The notes under the pieces: model-generated
The model's database searches: none
The model's input: the letters and a program-made list of their open reading frames with translations, nothing else
What the model was told of the DNA's origin: nothing
Made by a program: the position numbers and the translations under genes
Shown here: positions 18,164 to 26,916 of the stretch, piece after piece
How the letters are laid out: the number at the start of each line of letters is the position of its first letter
How positions within the stretch are numbered: position 1 is the stretch's first letter
Source of the DNA: Caulobacter sp. 602-1
GTDB lineage: Bacteria > Pseudomonadota > Alphaproteobacteria > Caulobacterales > Caulobacteraceae
DNA: 64,000 nt
Assembly: GCF_003931565.1 (NCBI RefSeq)
Contig: NZ_RRYI01000001.1
Span: forward strand, 964,976 to 1,028,975
Reading direction: 5' to 3'

Positions 18164-18819
18164 GCGTCTCGAACATCGACTGGAGCGAGATCGGCCAGGC
18201 GACCATCGACACCCTGTCCATGCTGGGCGGCTCGCTGGTGCTGACCATCGCCCTGGGCCTGCCGCTGGGCGTGATCCTGTTCCTGACCGGCAAGGGCCAG
18301 ATGCTGGAGAACAAGGTCGCCAACGGCCTGTTGTCGCTGCTGGTCAACGTGCTGCGCTCGGTGCCGTTCGTGATCCTGCTGATCGTGATGATCCCGCTGA
18401 CTGTCGCCCTGGTCGGCACCTCACTGGGCGTGGCCGGCGCCATCCCGCCGCTGGTGGTGGGCGCGGCGCCGTTCTTCGCGCGCCTGGTGGAGACCGCCTT
18501 GCGCGAGGTCGACAAAGGGGTGATCGAGGCCAGTTTCGCCATGGGCGCCAAGCGGCGTCAGGTGGTGCTGGGCGCGCTTCTTCCGGAAGCGCTGCCGGGC
18601 TTGGTCGCCGCCGCGACCGTCACCGCCGTGGCCCTGGTGTCCTACACCGCCATGGCCGGGGTGGTCGGGGCGGGCGGCCTGGGCGACCTCGCCATCCGCT
18701 TTGGCTACCAGCGCTTCCAGACCGACGTGATGATCGTCACCGTCGTGCTGATGCTGGTCCTGGTCCAGGTGCTGCAGATGATCGGCGACGCGGTGGTGCG
18801 CCGCGTCTCGCACAAATAG
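18160..18819 (+). CDS. metI: Methionine ABC transporter permease
   Basis: 219 residues with five predicted transmembrane helices and the EAA loop [25 protein letters not shown] (about 127-151). That loop is typical of D-methionine-type permeases. It forms the membrane channel with MetN. Separated from metQ by two unrelated small genes instead of the usual contiguous metNIQ. Confidence 0.95.
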   Translation: MSVSNIDWSEIGQATIDTLSMLGGSLVLTIALGLPLGVILFLTGKGQMLENKVANGLLSLLVNVLRSVPFVILLIVMIPLTVALVGTSLGVAGAIPPLVVGAAPFFARLVETALREVDKGVIEASFAMGAKRRQVVLGALLPEALPGLVAAATVTAVALVSYTAMAGVVGAGGLGDLAIRFGYQRFQTDVMIVTVVLMLVLVQVLQMIGDAVVRRVSHK

Positions 18820-18827
18820 AGCTGACG

Positions 18828-19175
18828 ATGACCGACGATATCGACGCCGACGTCCACTGGGACGCTGACTTCGCCAAGGGGCTGCTGGGCAAGACCCTGC
18901 TGATGAACCTGACCTTCCTAGACGACGACGGCGAGGTGCAGGAGCGCCAGCAGTTCTTCGGCGTGGTGATCGACGCCACCGAGGACGAAGGCATCGTCCT
19001 GGACCTGCTGGGCGAGCACGACGGCGACACCTACACCCTGCCGCCCCAGACCTCGGCCATTCAGGCCGCCGAAGCCGGCGTCACCACCCTGGCCGGCGAG
19101 ACGCCCGACTTCATCGCCAACTGGGTCATCCACGGCGAGCCGGACGTTCCCGAAGCCGCGAACGACGAGGATTAG
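18828..19175 (+). CDS. Small acidic protein, function unknown
   Basis: 115 residues, very acidic (tail V-P-E-A-A-N-D-E-D). It looks all-beta in the middle (K-T-L-L-M-N-L-T-F-L-D-D-D-G, F-F-G-V-V-I-D-A, I-V-L-D-L-L). No signal peptide or membrane segment. Starts 8 bp after metI, so probably the third gene of that operon. I recognise no domain. Its TAG stop overlaps the stop of the opposing gene at 19172 by 4 bp. Confidence 0.7.
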   Translation: MTDDIDADVHWDADFAKGLLGKTLLMNLTFLDDDGEVQERQQFFGVVIDATEDEGIVLDLLGEHDGDTYTLPPQTSAIQAAEAGVTTLAGETPDFIANWVIHGEPDVPEAANDED

Positions 19176-19426
19176 GCCTGGTCGAACGGGTGCGGCAGAC
19201 GGCCGGCCTTGAACAGGATGTCCGGGTTCTCGTCGTAGTCGCCCAGCTCGACATCGGCGCTGGCCGAGAAGGCGACCACGCCTTCGCGCAGCGGCGCCAG
19301 GCGCTCGGCCTTTCGGCGCGCCTCTTCCGCCGTCTTGCAGCCGATCTGCTGTTCGGCCTTGAGGGCCTGCCCGCGTCCGGCGACATAGGCTTGCACGATG
19401 TGGACGGTTTCCTTGGCCATCTCCAT
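19172..19426 (-). CDS. Small soluble protein, function unknown
   Basis: 84 residues (82 from the second Met at 19420). The pattern T-V-H-I-V-Q-A-Y, a helix with R-R-K-A-E-R-L-A, then V-V-A-F-S-A-S-A-D-V-E-L-G-D-Y-D looks like a compact alpha/beta fold. It resembles short conserved proteins of Caulobacterales and Rhizobiales but has no assigned function. Its stop overlaps that of the acidic-protein gene (TTAG). It is divergent from metQ. Confidence 0.65.
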   Translation of the reverse strand: MEMAKETVHIVQAYVAGRGQALKAEQQIGCKTAEEARRKAERLAPLREGVVAFSASADVELGDYDENPDILFKAGRLPHPFDQA

Positions 19427-19476
19427 CCAAGCCGCCTGTTCGAGAGAGCGGTCAAGCGATCACTCGACGCCCTGCC

Positions 19477-19493
19477 AGGAAATCTGATTTCCT
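19477..19493. promoter_or_regulatory. 17-bp palindrome upstream of metQ
   Basis: AGGAAATC and GATTTCCT flank a central T, a perfect inverted repeat 57-73 bp upstream of the chosen metQ start and about 50 bp upstream of the divergent 84-residue gene. The position suits an operator for either. A nearby GntR regulator or a methionine-responsive regulator are candidates. Confidence 0.45.
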
Positions 19494-19549
19494 CCCGGGC
19501 CGCTAACCGGGCAAAAGCCTACCCGTCAGATCGCCTTATGGAGCCGTTC

Positions 19550-20356
19550 ATGGTCGCCCGCCGCGCTATCCTCGTTCTCGGCCTCGCCGCCATGACGCTC
19601 GCTGCGTGCGGCCCCAAGGAACCCAAGGCCAGCGCGCCCGACACCCTGACCGTGGCCGCCACCGCCGTGCCGCACGCCGAGGTGCTGGCGTTCATCAAAC
19701 CGAAGCTGGCCGCCGAGGGGCTAAACATCGAGATCAAGGTGTTCAACGACTACGTCCAGCCCAACACCCAGGTCGCCGAGAAGCGCATCGACGTCAGCTA
19801 TTTCGAGACGTTGCCGTATCTGGAGAGCTTCAACCACGACAAGGGGACGAACCTGATCCCGATCCAGGGCGTCCACGTCGAGCCGATCGGCGCCTATTCG
19901 TCGAAGTGGAAGTCGATCGCCGCCCTGCCGGACGGCGCCACCGTGGCCATTCCCAACGACGGCAGCACCGAGGGGCGGTCGCTGATCCTGCTGGCCAAGA
20001 ACGGCGTCATCACCCTGAAGGACCCCACGAACGCCCTGGCCACGCTCCGCGATATCACCGGCAATCCAAAGAACCTGAAGTTCAAGGAGCTGGAAGCGCC
20101 GGCCTTGCCCCGTGTGCTGAACCAGGTCGACCTGGCGGTGATCAACACCAACTACGCGCTGGACGCCAAGCTGAACCCGTCCAGGGACGCGCTGATCATC
20201 GAGGACAAGACCAGTCCCTATGTGAACTACCTGGTCGGGCGTCCGGACAATAAGGACGACCCGCGCGTCAAAAAGCTGGCGGCGGCCCTGACGACGCCGG
20301 AGGTCAAGGCGTTCATGGAGCGGAAGTACGCGGGGGCGGTGGTCCCGGCGTTCTAG
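19550..20356 (+). CDS. metQ: Methionine-binding lipoprotein (NlpA/MetQ family)
   Basis: 268 residues from the ATG at 19550; an ATG at 19538 would add four. The lipobox L-A-A-C puts the lipid-modified Cys near residue 21. Family sequence: VAATAVPHAEVLAFIKPKL, NDYVQPNTQVAEKRIDVSYFETLPYLESF, GVHVEPIGAYSSK, AIPNDGSTEGRSLILLAKNGVI and the C-terminal NYLVGRPDNKDDPRVKKLAAAL. Delivers methionine to MetI/MetN. It has its own leader with a palindrome. Confidence 0.95.
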   Translation: MVARRAILVLGLAAMTLAACGPKEPKASAPDTLTVAATAVPHAEVLAFIKPKLAAEGLNIEIKVFNDYVQPNTQVAEKRIDVSYFETLPYLESFNHDKGTNLIPIQGVHVEPIGAYSSKWKSIAALPDGATVAIPNDGSTEGRSLILLAKNGVITLKDPTNALATLRDITGNPKNLKFKELEAPALPRVLNQVDLAVINTNYALDAKLNPSRDALIIEDKTSPYVNYLVGRPDNKDDPRVKKLAAALTTPEVKAFMERKYAGAVVPAF

Positions 20357-20370
20357 TCGCTAGCCACTTC

Positions 20371-20380
20371 TGAAATTTCA
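20371..20380. promoter_or_regulatory. Palindrome TGAAATTTCA upstream of gntR
   Basis: Perfect 10-bp palindrome 38-47 bp before the gntR start. Nearly the same sequence (TGAAATGTCA) is found 92-101 bp upstream of the TonB-dependent receptor at 21197, so it may be a binding site shared by autoregulation and receptor control. Confidence 0.35.
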
Positions 20381-20417
20381 CACTACCTATCAGCGACCGC
20401 CGCTCACGGATCCGTCC

Positions 20418-21143
20418 ATGGCCTCGCTTTCGCTCAACGCCGCTCGCACCCTGGTGCTGGACGTCGCCAACTCCTCGGGGCTCGAGGACTGGTCGCCGGA
20501 CCTGCAGAAGACCAAGGTCTATGAGCGGATCTTGCTGGACCTGATCCTGGGCGAGCTGCCGGCGGGCGCGCGTCTGGACGAGCAGTCGCTGGCCGCCCAC
20601 TACGACACCGGCCTCGCCGGGGTGCGTGACGCGCTGGGGCGGCTGGCGCTGGAGGGCCTGGTGATCCGCCGGGCCCGTTCGGGCACCACGGTCGCGCCGC
20701 TGGACCTTGTCGAACTGCGCCAGGGTTACGAAGCCCGGGTGCTGATCGAACCGCACTGCGCCAGCTTGGCCGCCAAGCACGCCTCCAAGGCCGAGGCCCG
20801 GGCGATGTATGACGTCTTCGCCGACGGCGAGGCGGCCGCCAGGACCTGCGACCTGCCGGCCCTAGTGGCCATGGACCTGCGCTTCCACGCCCTGGTCGCC
20901 CGCGCCTCCGGCAACCTGGCCCTGGCCCGGATCCTGATCCCGCTGCAGCACAAGGCCGCCCGTTTCTGGGTGTTCTCGTTCAACGGCGCGACCGAGCAGG
21001 AGCTGCTGGACGAGATCGAGGAGCACCGCCAGGTCGCCCGGGTCATCGCCGGCGGCGACGCCGAGGCCTCGCGCAACGCCATGTTGCGGATCCTGAACGT
21101 TCAGCCGGAAGCCCAGACCCGGCCGCACGTCGGCGCGGCCTAG
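20418..21143 (+). CDS. GntR-family (FadR/FCD subfamily) transcriptional regulator
   Basis: 241 residues. The winged HTH is at about residues 32-98: V-Y-E-R-I-L-L-D-L-I-L-G-E-L-P-A-G-A-R-L-D-E-Q-S-L-A, then GVRDALGRLALEGLVIRRARSGTTV. The all-helical FCD ligand domain follows (about 105-230), with RFHALVARASGNLAL and E-E-H-R-Q-V-A-R-V-I containing the metal/acid-binding positions. Located between metQ and a TonB-dependent receptor, it probably regulates one or both. Ligand unknown. Confidence 0.92.
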   Translation: MASLSLNAARTLVLDVANSSGLEDWSPDLQKTKVYERILLDLILGELPAGARLDEQSLAAHYDTGLAGVRDALGRLALEGLVIRRARSGTTVAPLDLVELRQGYEARVLIEPHCASLAAKHASKAEARAMYDVFADGEAAARTCDLPALVAMDLRFHALVARASGNLALARILIPLQHKAARFWVFSFNGATEQELLDEIEEHRQVARVIAGGDAEASRNAMLRILNVQPEAQTRPHVGAA

Positions 21144-21196
21144 CCTCAGCTAGAAAATCTGCGACTTTCCCGCCACAGCGCCTTCGCAATCTCAAC

Positions 21197-21206
21197 TGAA
21201 ATGTCA
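21197..21206. promoter_or_regulatory. Near-palindrome TGAAATGTCA upstream of the TonB receptor
   Basis: Differs by one base from the perfect TGAAATTTCA palindrome in front of gntR. Candidate second binding site of the GntR regulator; weak evidence on its own. Confidence 0.3.
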
Positions 21207-21297
21207 GAAGGCATTTTGACGAAGATCAAGACGTCCCCAGATATCGGCGCGTGACCGTCCGGCCTTTCCGCGCGGCGGCGAGAAGGCCGAAACTCCG

Positions 21298-23697
21298 ATG
21301 CCGTTCAGAAGCGCGTTCCTGTCCGCCAGCGTCCTGGCTCTTTCGAGCATGACGGGCTTCGCCGCTTACGCGGAAGACCAGGTGGCCGATCAGGTCGATG
21401 CGGTGATCATCGTGGCGCGCGACAAGGCGGGCCTGCTGGAAAGACAGCCGAGCCAAACGGTGTTCGGCCTCGCCAAGCCGCTGGTCGAGACGCCGCGCTC
21501 GGCCAGTCTGGTCAGCGACGTGACCCTGGAGCGCTATGGGGTGCAGACCCTGGACGGCGTCACCAAGGTCTCGCCCGGGACCCACACGGCCAGCTTCTAC
21601 GGCGTGCCCGGGGCGCTCAACATCCGCGGCACCCTGGCCGAGAACTACTTCAGGGGCTTCAAGCGGGTGGAGAACCGCGGGACCTATTCGACCCCGATCG
21701 GCGGGGCCTCGCGCATCGAGATCCTGCGCGGCCCGCCGACTCCGGTCTATGGCGCCGGCAAGGTCGGCGGCCTGGTCAACTTCATCCCCAAGTCGGCCCG
21801 CGACGAGGGCCGCTTCCTGGCCGAGTCCGAAGGCGAGATCACCGCCACGGTCGGCGGCTACAACAAGAAGCTGGTCACCGCCCAGTTCGGCGCGCCCGTG
21901 AACCTCGGCGCGGCCGAGGGCGGCGTCTATGTCTATGGCGAGGCCGAGGACAGCCACAGCTACTACAAGGGCGTCTATCCGCGTCACCAGACGCTGGAGG
22001 TGTCGTCGGACTTCGACCTGGGGAACGGCTGGAGCACGGCCTTCGGCGGCATGGCGTTCCACTCGGACGGTGACGTGCAGACGCCGGGCTGGAACCGCCT
22101 GACCCAGGACCTGATCGACAACCGCACCTACGTCACGGGCCGCGACACCAGCCTCGTGGACGCAGACCACAACGGCAAGCTGACGCCCAATGAGGTGGGG
22201 TTCTACCCCTACGCCAGCGCCCTTTACATACCGTATTATGGCTTCCCCAGCACGGAGGCGGCCCACACCCTGGACACCGGCGTCGGCACGACGAAGCTGG
22301 ACAGGCGCACGGTCTATATCAGTCCCGCCGACTTCTCGAAGACCAACACCCGGACGCTCTATTTCGACCTCGCCAAGGACCTGGGCGGTGACCGCGCGAT
22401 CAAGCTGCAGCTGTTCCATGACCGCCTGGAGAACCGCCGCTTCGTCTCCTATGGCTATCCGGCCACGACCGACGCCAAGGTCAGCGAGATCCGCCTGACC
22501 TACGCCTTCCCGACCGATGTCGGCCCTGTCCGCGCCCGAACTCTGGTCGGCGGGGCGCACCGCTGGTTCGAGGGCCGCCGGCGCGAGAGCTTCAACAGCG
22601 GCCTGATCGCGCTTGATCGCCGGGACATCAGCTTCGGCGCCACGCCGACCGACACCATAGACAGCCCGTTCGACACCGAGCCCGGAAACATCGGGCTGCA
22701 GTGGGAGAACGACAACCGCTCGACGTGGAAGCAGACCGGGGCCTTCGTCACCTCAGACATCGAGGCCGGGCGCTTCAACCTGGTGCTGGGCGGCCGCTGG
22801 GACCACTACAGTGTCGAGAGCGAAGACACCGGCGTCCTGAGCTACGTCATCGCCGGCAGGCAGGCGGATGATCGGAACAAGGCGACCTGGAACGCCAGCC
22901 TGACCTACAAGCTGCCGATCGGCCTGATGCCCTATGTCAGCTACGCCAAGGCCGCGGCCCTGGAGATGAGCCAGGCCGGCGACGTCGCGCCAAACCTGGT
23001 GGCCGACGGCTCGTGGCTGTCGAGCTCGGACCTGACCGAGGCGGGCGTGAAGTTCCAGTTGCTGCGCGGGACCTTGATCGGCTCGCTGGCGGCCTATCGC
23101 CAGAACCGCACTCAGATCGCCGGCGCCATCGCCCCGCCGGTGGTGCAGGGCACACGCGCCAAGGGCGTCGAGGTCGAGGTTCGCTGGCTGGCGTCGGAGC
23201 ATCTGTCCTTCACCTTCGCCGGCAACAGCCAGCGCACGACGGTGAAGGGGCCGGACACCTCGTTCCAGTACATTCCGGCCTATACGGCGGGTGTGCCTGG
23301 CGCTCAGGGTTATGGCGGCTCGTACGTGGTGTGGAGCTTCGCCAGCCTGCCGGGCCGCGGCGGCGACTATGCCTACACCCTGATCCCGAGGTCGGTGGTC
23401 AGCCTGTACGGGACCTACACCAGCAAGGGCTATGACTGGGGGCAGGCCGGCGCGACGGTCGGCGTCAGCCATGTCAGCCGCACGGCGGGTACGGTGCAGA
23501 ACGCCGTGCGCTATCCGTCCTATTCGGTGGTCAACGCTTCTGTTTTCGTGAACCACGGGCCGTACACCCTGTCGGTCAATATCGATAACCTGTTCAACAA
23601 GTTCTATTTCACCCCAGACGCCGACACCTACGCCAACCTCGGCGCCTTGCCGGGCAAGGGCAGGGAGTGGCGGGCCACCCTGAAGCGGACGTTCTGA
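21298..23697 (+). CDS. TonB-dependent outer-membrane receptor (siderophore-type)
   Basis: 799 residues. Signal peptide (ends A-A-Y-A-E), then a short Ton-box-like stretch VDAVIIVARD. The plug domain (about 50-165) has TPRSASLVSDVTLERYGVQTLDGV and RIEILRGPPTPVYGAGKVGGLVNFIPKSA. The 22-strand barrel runs to the C-terminal aromatic R-A-T-L-K-R-T-F. Length and plug sequence fit ferric-siderophore receptors, though Caulobacter uses many such receptors for other substrates. The MFS gene starts 3 bp after the stop, so the two are probably an operon. Confidence 0.92.
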   Translation: MPFRSAFLSASVLALSSMTGFAAYAEDQVADQVDAVIIVARDKAGLLERQPSQTVFGLAKPLVETPRSASLVSDVTLERYGVQTLDGVTKVSPGTHTASFYGVPGALNIRGTLAENYFRGFKRVENRGTYSTPIGGASRIEILRGPPTPVYGAGKVGGLVNFIPKSARDEGRFLAESEGEITATVGGYNKKLVTAQFGAPVNLGAAEGGVYVYGEAEDSHSYYKGVYPRHQTLEVSSDFDLGNGWSTAFGGMAFHSDGDVQTPGWNRLTQDLIDNRTYVTGRDTSLVDADHNGKLTPNEVGFYPYASALYIPYYGFPSTEAAHTLDTGVGTTKLDRRTVYISPADFSKTNTRTLYFDLAKDLGGDRAIKLQLFHDRLENRRFVSYGYPATTDAKVSEIRLTYAFPTDVGPVRARTLVGGAHRWFEGRRRESFNSGLIALDRRDISFGATPTDTIDSPFDTEPGNIGLQWENDNRSTWKQTGAFVTSDIEAGRFNLVLGGRWDHYSVESEDTGVLSYVIAGRQADDRNKATWNASLTYKLPIGLMPYVSYAKAAALEMSQAGDVAPNLVADGSWLSSSDLTEAGVKFQLLRGTLIGSLAAYRQNRTQIAGAIAPPVVQGTRAKGVEVEVRWLASEHLSFTFAGNSQRTTVKGPDTSFQYIPAYTAGVPGAQGYGGSYVVWSFASLPGRGGDYAYTLIPRSVVSLYGTYTSKGYDWGQAGATVGVSHVSRTAGTVQNAVRYPSYSVVNASVFVNHGPYTLSVNIDNLFNKFYFTPDADTYANLGALPGKGREWRATLKRTF

Positions 23698-23699
23698 TC

Positions 23700-25013
23700 G
23701 TGACGACATCCTTGTCTGAGACTCCCCCGCGAGGCGGGGGAGTGGCCTCCGAAGACCGCTTCCGCCCGTGGCTGTTGCTGGCGGCGTTTAGCCTGCTGCT
23801 GTTCCTGATCACCGCCTCGACCTACGGTTCGCTGGGCGTCGTCCTGCCGGCCATGATCGGCGAGCTGAAATGGAGCTTCGAGAAGGCGTTCCTGGGCTTT
23901 TCGGTGCTGGGCGTCTTCACCGGCGCCTCGTCGTGGCTGCCGGCCATCCTGATCCGCCGGATCGGCGTGCGCGGCACGCTGCTGCTGGGCGCGGCGGTGC
24001 TGGCGGGCGGGTTCCTGGGGCTGGCCAACTCCGAGAGCCTGCTCAGCTACTATGTCGGGGCGGCGGCCTGCGGCGTCGGCTTCCAGATGGCGGCGCTGAT
24101 CCCCGGCACCCACGTCCTGTCGTCGCTGTTCCGCAAGCGCGCCCTGCCGTTTGGGATCTACTTCACCTTCGGCTCGCTGGGCGGCGCGGCCGGGCCGTGG
24201 ATGACCCTGACCCTGATGGGCATGAGCGGCAATGACTGGCGAGCCTACTGGATCGTCCAGGCCGGACTGGCCGCCGTCGTCGGCCTGGTCTGCGCCATGA
24301 TGGTCGGTGGCTCCAGGTGGCTGAACCAGGCCGCCCACGAGGTCGATCTGGAAGTCGAACAAGAGGCCCGCGAGGCGCCGGCCAACGCTCGCGTTTACCG
24401 CACGGCCTACGAATGGACCGTGCCTCAGGCGCTGCGGACCCCGCAGTTCTACATCCTGGTGGCCGCCTATTTCAGTCACCTGCTGGTTGGGGTGACCGTG
24501 GCCAGCGTCTCGGTGACCCACCTGACGGAGCTGGGCGTCGCCGCCGGCGTCGCGACGGTCGCGGCCGCGGCGCTTGCGGCCAAGATGCTGAGCCTGGAAT
24601 CGCTGATGCAGACCCTGGCCCGCCTGGCTGGCGGGGCGCTGGGCGACCGGATCGATCCGCGCTGGTTGCTGATCTTCGCGCAAGGGATGCTGGTCATTGG
24701 CCTCTTGGCCCTGGCCAAGGCCGCTAGCCCCACCTTGATGCTGCTCTACGCCATCGGCACCGGCGTCGGCTTTGGCCTGACCGTGCTGGCCGTGACCGTG
24801 CTGTTGCTGAACTACTACGGCCGTCAGTCGAACCTGGAGCTGTTTTCCCTGACCTGCCTGGTCGGCGCGGTCTCGGCGGCGGGGCCGTTCATCGCCGGGG
24901 CCATGCGCGACCGGCTGGGCAGCTTCTCACCGACCTTCGAGCTGTTCGCGGCGGTGACGGCGGTGGTGTTCGTCGCCGTGCTGGCCATGCGGCCGCCCCA
25001 GGCGTCAGCCTGA
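23700..25013 (+). CDS. Major facilitator superfamily transporter
   Basis: 437 residues from a GTG just after the receptor stop (an earlier start would lie inside that gene). Twelve hydrophobic segments. Between helices 2 and 3 is R-R-I-G-V-R-G-T; a central charged loop (E-V-D-L-E-V-E-Q-E-A-R-E) lies near residue 215; GGALGDRIDPRW is the 8-9 loop. Resembles the oxalate/formate-antiporter or MCT-like branch. Coupled to the TonB receptor, so it likely moves the receptor's substrate across the inner membrane. Confidence 0.88.
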   Translation: MTTSLSETPPRGGGVASEDRFRPWLLLAAFSLLLFLITASTYGSLGVVLPAMIGELKWSFEKAFLGFSVLGVFTGASSWLPAILIRRIGVRGTLLLGAAVLAGGFLGLANSESLLSYYVGAAACGVGFQMAALIPGTHVLSSLFRKRALPFGIYFTFGSLGGAAGPWMTLTLMGMSGNDWRAYWIVQAGLAAVVGLVCAMMVGGSRWLNQAAHEVDLEVEQEAREAPANARVYRTAYEWTVPQALRTPQFYILVAAYFSHLLVGVTVASVSVTHLTELGVAAGVATVAAAALAAKMLSLESLMQTLARLAGGALGDRIDPRWLLIFAQGMLVIGLLALAKAASPTLMLLYAIGTGVGFGLTVLAVTVLLLNYYGRQSNLELFSLTCLVGAVSAAGPFIAGAMRDRLGSFSPTFELFAAVTAVVFVAVLAMRPPQASA

Positions 25014-25027
25014 CCAGCATAGAAAAA

Positions 25028-25051
25028 GCCGCCCCGGCGAACCGGGGCGGC
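25028..25051. terminator. Bidirectional intrinsic terminator
   Basis: 10-bp GC-rich stem (GCCGCCCCGG / CCGGGGCGGC) with loop CGAA, flanked by an A-run on the left and TTCGTCTTTT on the right. It sits between the convergent MFS and TorF genes and can stop both. Confidence 0.85.
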
Positions 25052-25082
25052 TTCGTCTTTTCGCGATTGAGCTCGAGCGAGC

Positions 25083-25784
25083 TTAGAACGCGGCCTTCAG
25101 GCTGACGGCCACGCGGCTGTCATAGATCTTGCCGTAGCTGTGTTCGTCGGTGTCGTGATAGCGCACGTCGATCGTGGCGTTCTCGCCGAGCAGGAAGCCG
25201 ACGCCGACGTTCCAGGTGTTGTAGTCGCCGTAGTTCTTGATTTCCTGGTGACCGACCGCGCCCGAGAGGGTGAAGTACTTGTTCAGCGGCAGGGCGGCGT
25301 TGCCTTCGTAATAGGTCGCGTCGCCACCCTTGCCCGGCCATTCCGGCGAGTAGTAGACGGCGGCGCCCAGGGTCGCCGGACCGAAGGTGTGCGACGCGGC
25401 GGCCTTCAGTTCGGTGTAGCTGTTGGCGCCCGGTGCGCCGTTCTTGTCCTTGCGGTAGCCGTAGTACAGCACCCCGAAGTCGAACGAGGTGTCGCCCACG
25501 GTCGGCTTCACGCCGGCATAGAAGTCAACTTCCAGGTCCGGATCCGGCACGCCGAAGTCGACGTTCGAGGCCCAGGCGCCAGCGTAGAAGATGCCGTAAC
25601 CGGCGTCGACGCCGCCCGAGATGGCCGGATCGCCCTGGGTCTGGCTGATGCCGCGGAACACGTAGTCGTTGGTGATGCCCAGGTTGAACGAGATGGTGGG
25701 CTTGGTGGCTTCCTGGGCCATTGCGGCGCCCGAGAGGGCGACGGTGGCGGCGGCTGCGGCCAGCACGATCTTCATGGTTTTCAT
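25083..25784 (-). CDS. TorF-family putative porin
   Basis: 233 residues from the ATG at 25784. Signal peptide ends A-A-M-A-Q. The mature part starts with ISFNLGITNDYVFRGISQTQGDPAISGGVD, the hallmark of the TorF (TIGR02001) family. Alternating beta-strands follow and it ends in a terminal aromatic (V-S-L-K-A-A-F), as in outer-membrane barrels. Probably a small channel whose substrate is not known. The leader contains a LacI-type palindrome and a second inverted repeat. Confidence 0.9.
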   Translation of the reverse strand: MKTMKIVLAAAAATVALSGAAMAQEATKPTISFNLGITNDYVFRGISQTQGDPAISGGVDAGYGIFYAGAWASNVDFGVPDPDLEVDFYAGVKPTVGDTSFDFGVLYYGYRKDKNGAPGANSYTELKAAASHTFGPATLGAAVYYSPEWPGKGGDATYYEGNAALPLNKYFTLSGAVGHQEIKNYGDYNTWNVGVGFLLGENATIDVRYHDTDEHSYGKIYDSRVAVSLKAAF

Positions 25785-25844
25785 TTCTATCCCCTTATCT
25801 GTGTCGTTCCCCCGGGCTGTGGACCCGGAACCCCGACGCGCGCC

Positions 25845-25858
25845 TGCAAGCGCTTGCG
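25845..25858. promoter_or_regulatory. LacI-family operator-like site in the torF leader
   Basis: TGCAAGCGCTTGCG matches the LacI/GalR operator pattern TGNAANCGNTTNCA at every fixed position but the last. Its core GCAAGCGCTTGC (25846-25857) is a perfect palindrome. It lies 61-74 bp upstream of the TorF start codon. No LacI-family gene is in the window. Confidence 0.5.
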
Positions 25859-25935
25859 TCCCCCAAGGATTAGTTGAGGGCGTACCTTTTGTTGCAACCG
25901 GGGGACTCAAAGCGCCAGCGAGATCGGCGCCCAAA

Positions 25936-25950
25936 GCTCAAAGTTTGAGC
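25936..25950. promoter_or_regulatory. Inverted repeat GCTCAAA-G-TTTGAGC
   Basis: Perfect 7-bp arms around one G, about 150 bp upstream of the TorF start. It could be a distal regulator site. The 246-bp gap 25785-26030 otherwise holds no gene. Confidence 0.3.
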
Positions 25951-26030
25951 GTAGTGTGACGCTTTTGCTTCAGAATGGACGCAGACAAGTCACAGGTGCT
26001 TAAAAAGACGATAGCGCTTGGCCTGTGGCT

Positions 26031-26831
26031 TTACCGCATTGAAAGACTTGCTCCGCCCAGGTGCAGGCCCGCATCGACAAGAAGTGTCTCGCCCGTAACG
26101 TGGCGGGATGCTGGCGAGGCCAGGAACACTGCGGCGCCGGCGATGTCCTCGGCCGTCGAGGCGACCTTCAACGGCGTCGCCGCGGCGGCGCCCGCTCTCA
26201 GGCGTTCCATCGACTCGTCGGACACATCCTTGAACCAGGGCGTGTCGATGAAACCGGGGCAGATCGCGTTGACGCGGATGCGGGGGCCGAGCGACCGCGC
26301 CAGCGACAGAGTCATGGTGGTCATGGCGCCCTTGGAGGCAGCATAGGGCACCGACGAGCCGATCCCCTGGGCCGCCGCGATGGAGCTGGTGTTGACCACG
26401 GCGCCCGGCGACGGCGCGGCCTCCAGCAGCGCGCGGGCGGCGCGGACCATCTGGAAGGCGCCGACCACATTGACCGCGTAGAGCTTCAGGAAGTCCTCGG
26501 CGTTCACCGCGTCGAGGTCGGCGTGGTTGGGCGCGAACTTGGTCACGCCGGCGTTGTTGAACAGGGCGTCGATGCGGCCGGTCGGCGCGGCGGCCGCGAC
26601 GATCTTCTTGCAGTCCTCGTCATTGGCGACGTCGCCCTGGACCAGAACGGCTTTCGAGCCCTCGGCCTCGACCAGGCGGACGGTCTCGGCGGCCTCGTCG
26701 GCGCTGCGGGCGTAGTTGACGACCACCAGACCTGCGCCGCGCCGGGCGACCTCCACCGCGATCGCGCGGCCCAGGCCCGTGGAGGCCCCCGTGATCACCA
26801 CCGTGAAGCCGTCGAAGTCCCGTCCCGACAT
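26031..26831 (-). CDS. Short-chain dehydrogenase/reductase
   Basis: 266 residues. Classical SDR: cofactor motif TGASTGLG (14-21), D-V near 68, NNAG at 92-95, catalytic S149/S150, Y163 and K167 in YAASK, and PG after ICPGFIDTP. N40-Y-A-R-S after strand 2 suggests NADP preference rather than NAD. It oxidises or reduces a carbonyl/alcohol; substrate not inferable. Divergent from queF, 85 bp apart. Confidence 0.93.
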   Translation of the reverse strand: MSGRDFDGFTVVITGASTGLGRAIAVEVARRGAGLVVVNYARSADEAAETVRLVEAEGSKAVLVQGDVANDEDCKKIVAAAAPTGRIDALFNNAGVTKFAPNHADLDAVNAEDFLKLYAVNVVGAFQMVRAARALLEAAPSPGAVVNTSSIAAAQGIGSSVPYAASKGAMTTMTLSLARSLGPRIRVNAICPGFIDTPWFKDVSDESMERLRAGAAAATPLKVASTAEDIAGAAVFLASPASRHVTGETLLVDAGLHLGGASLSMR

Positions 26832-26916
26832 GGTTCTCTCCCAAACAAGTGTTTGCGACCTTGTAGCGGCAGGCGCATGGCTTGTCTCGCGGGGCGCGGG
26901 AGCCTAAATCGCGCCG

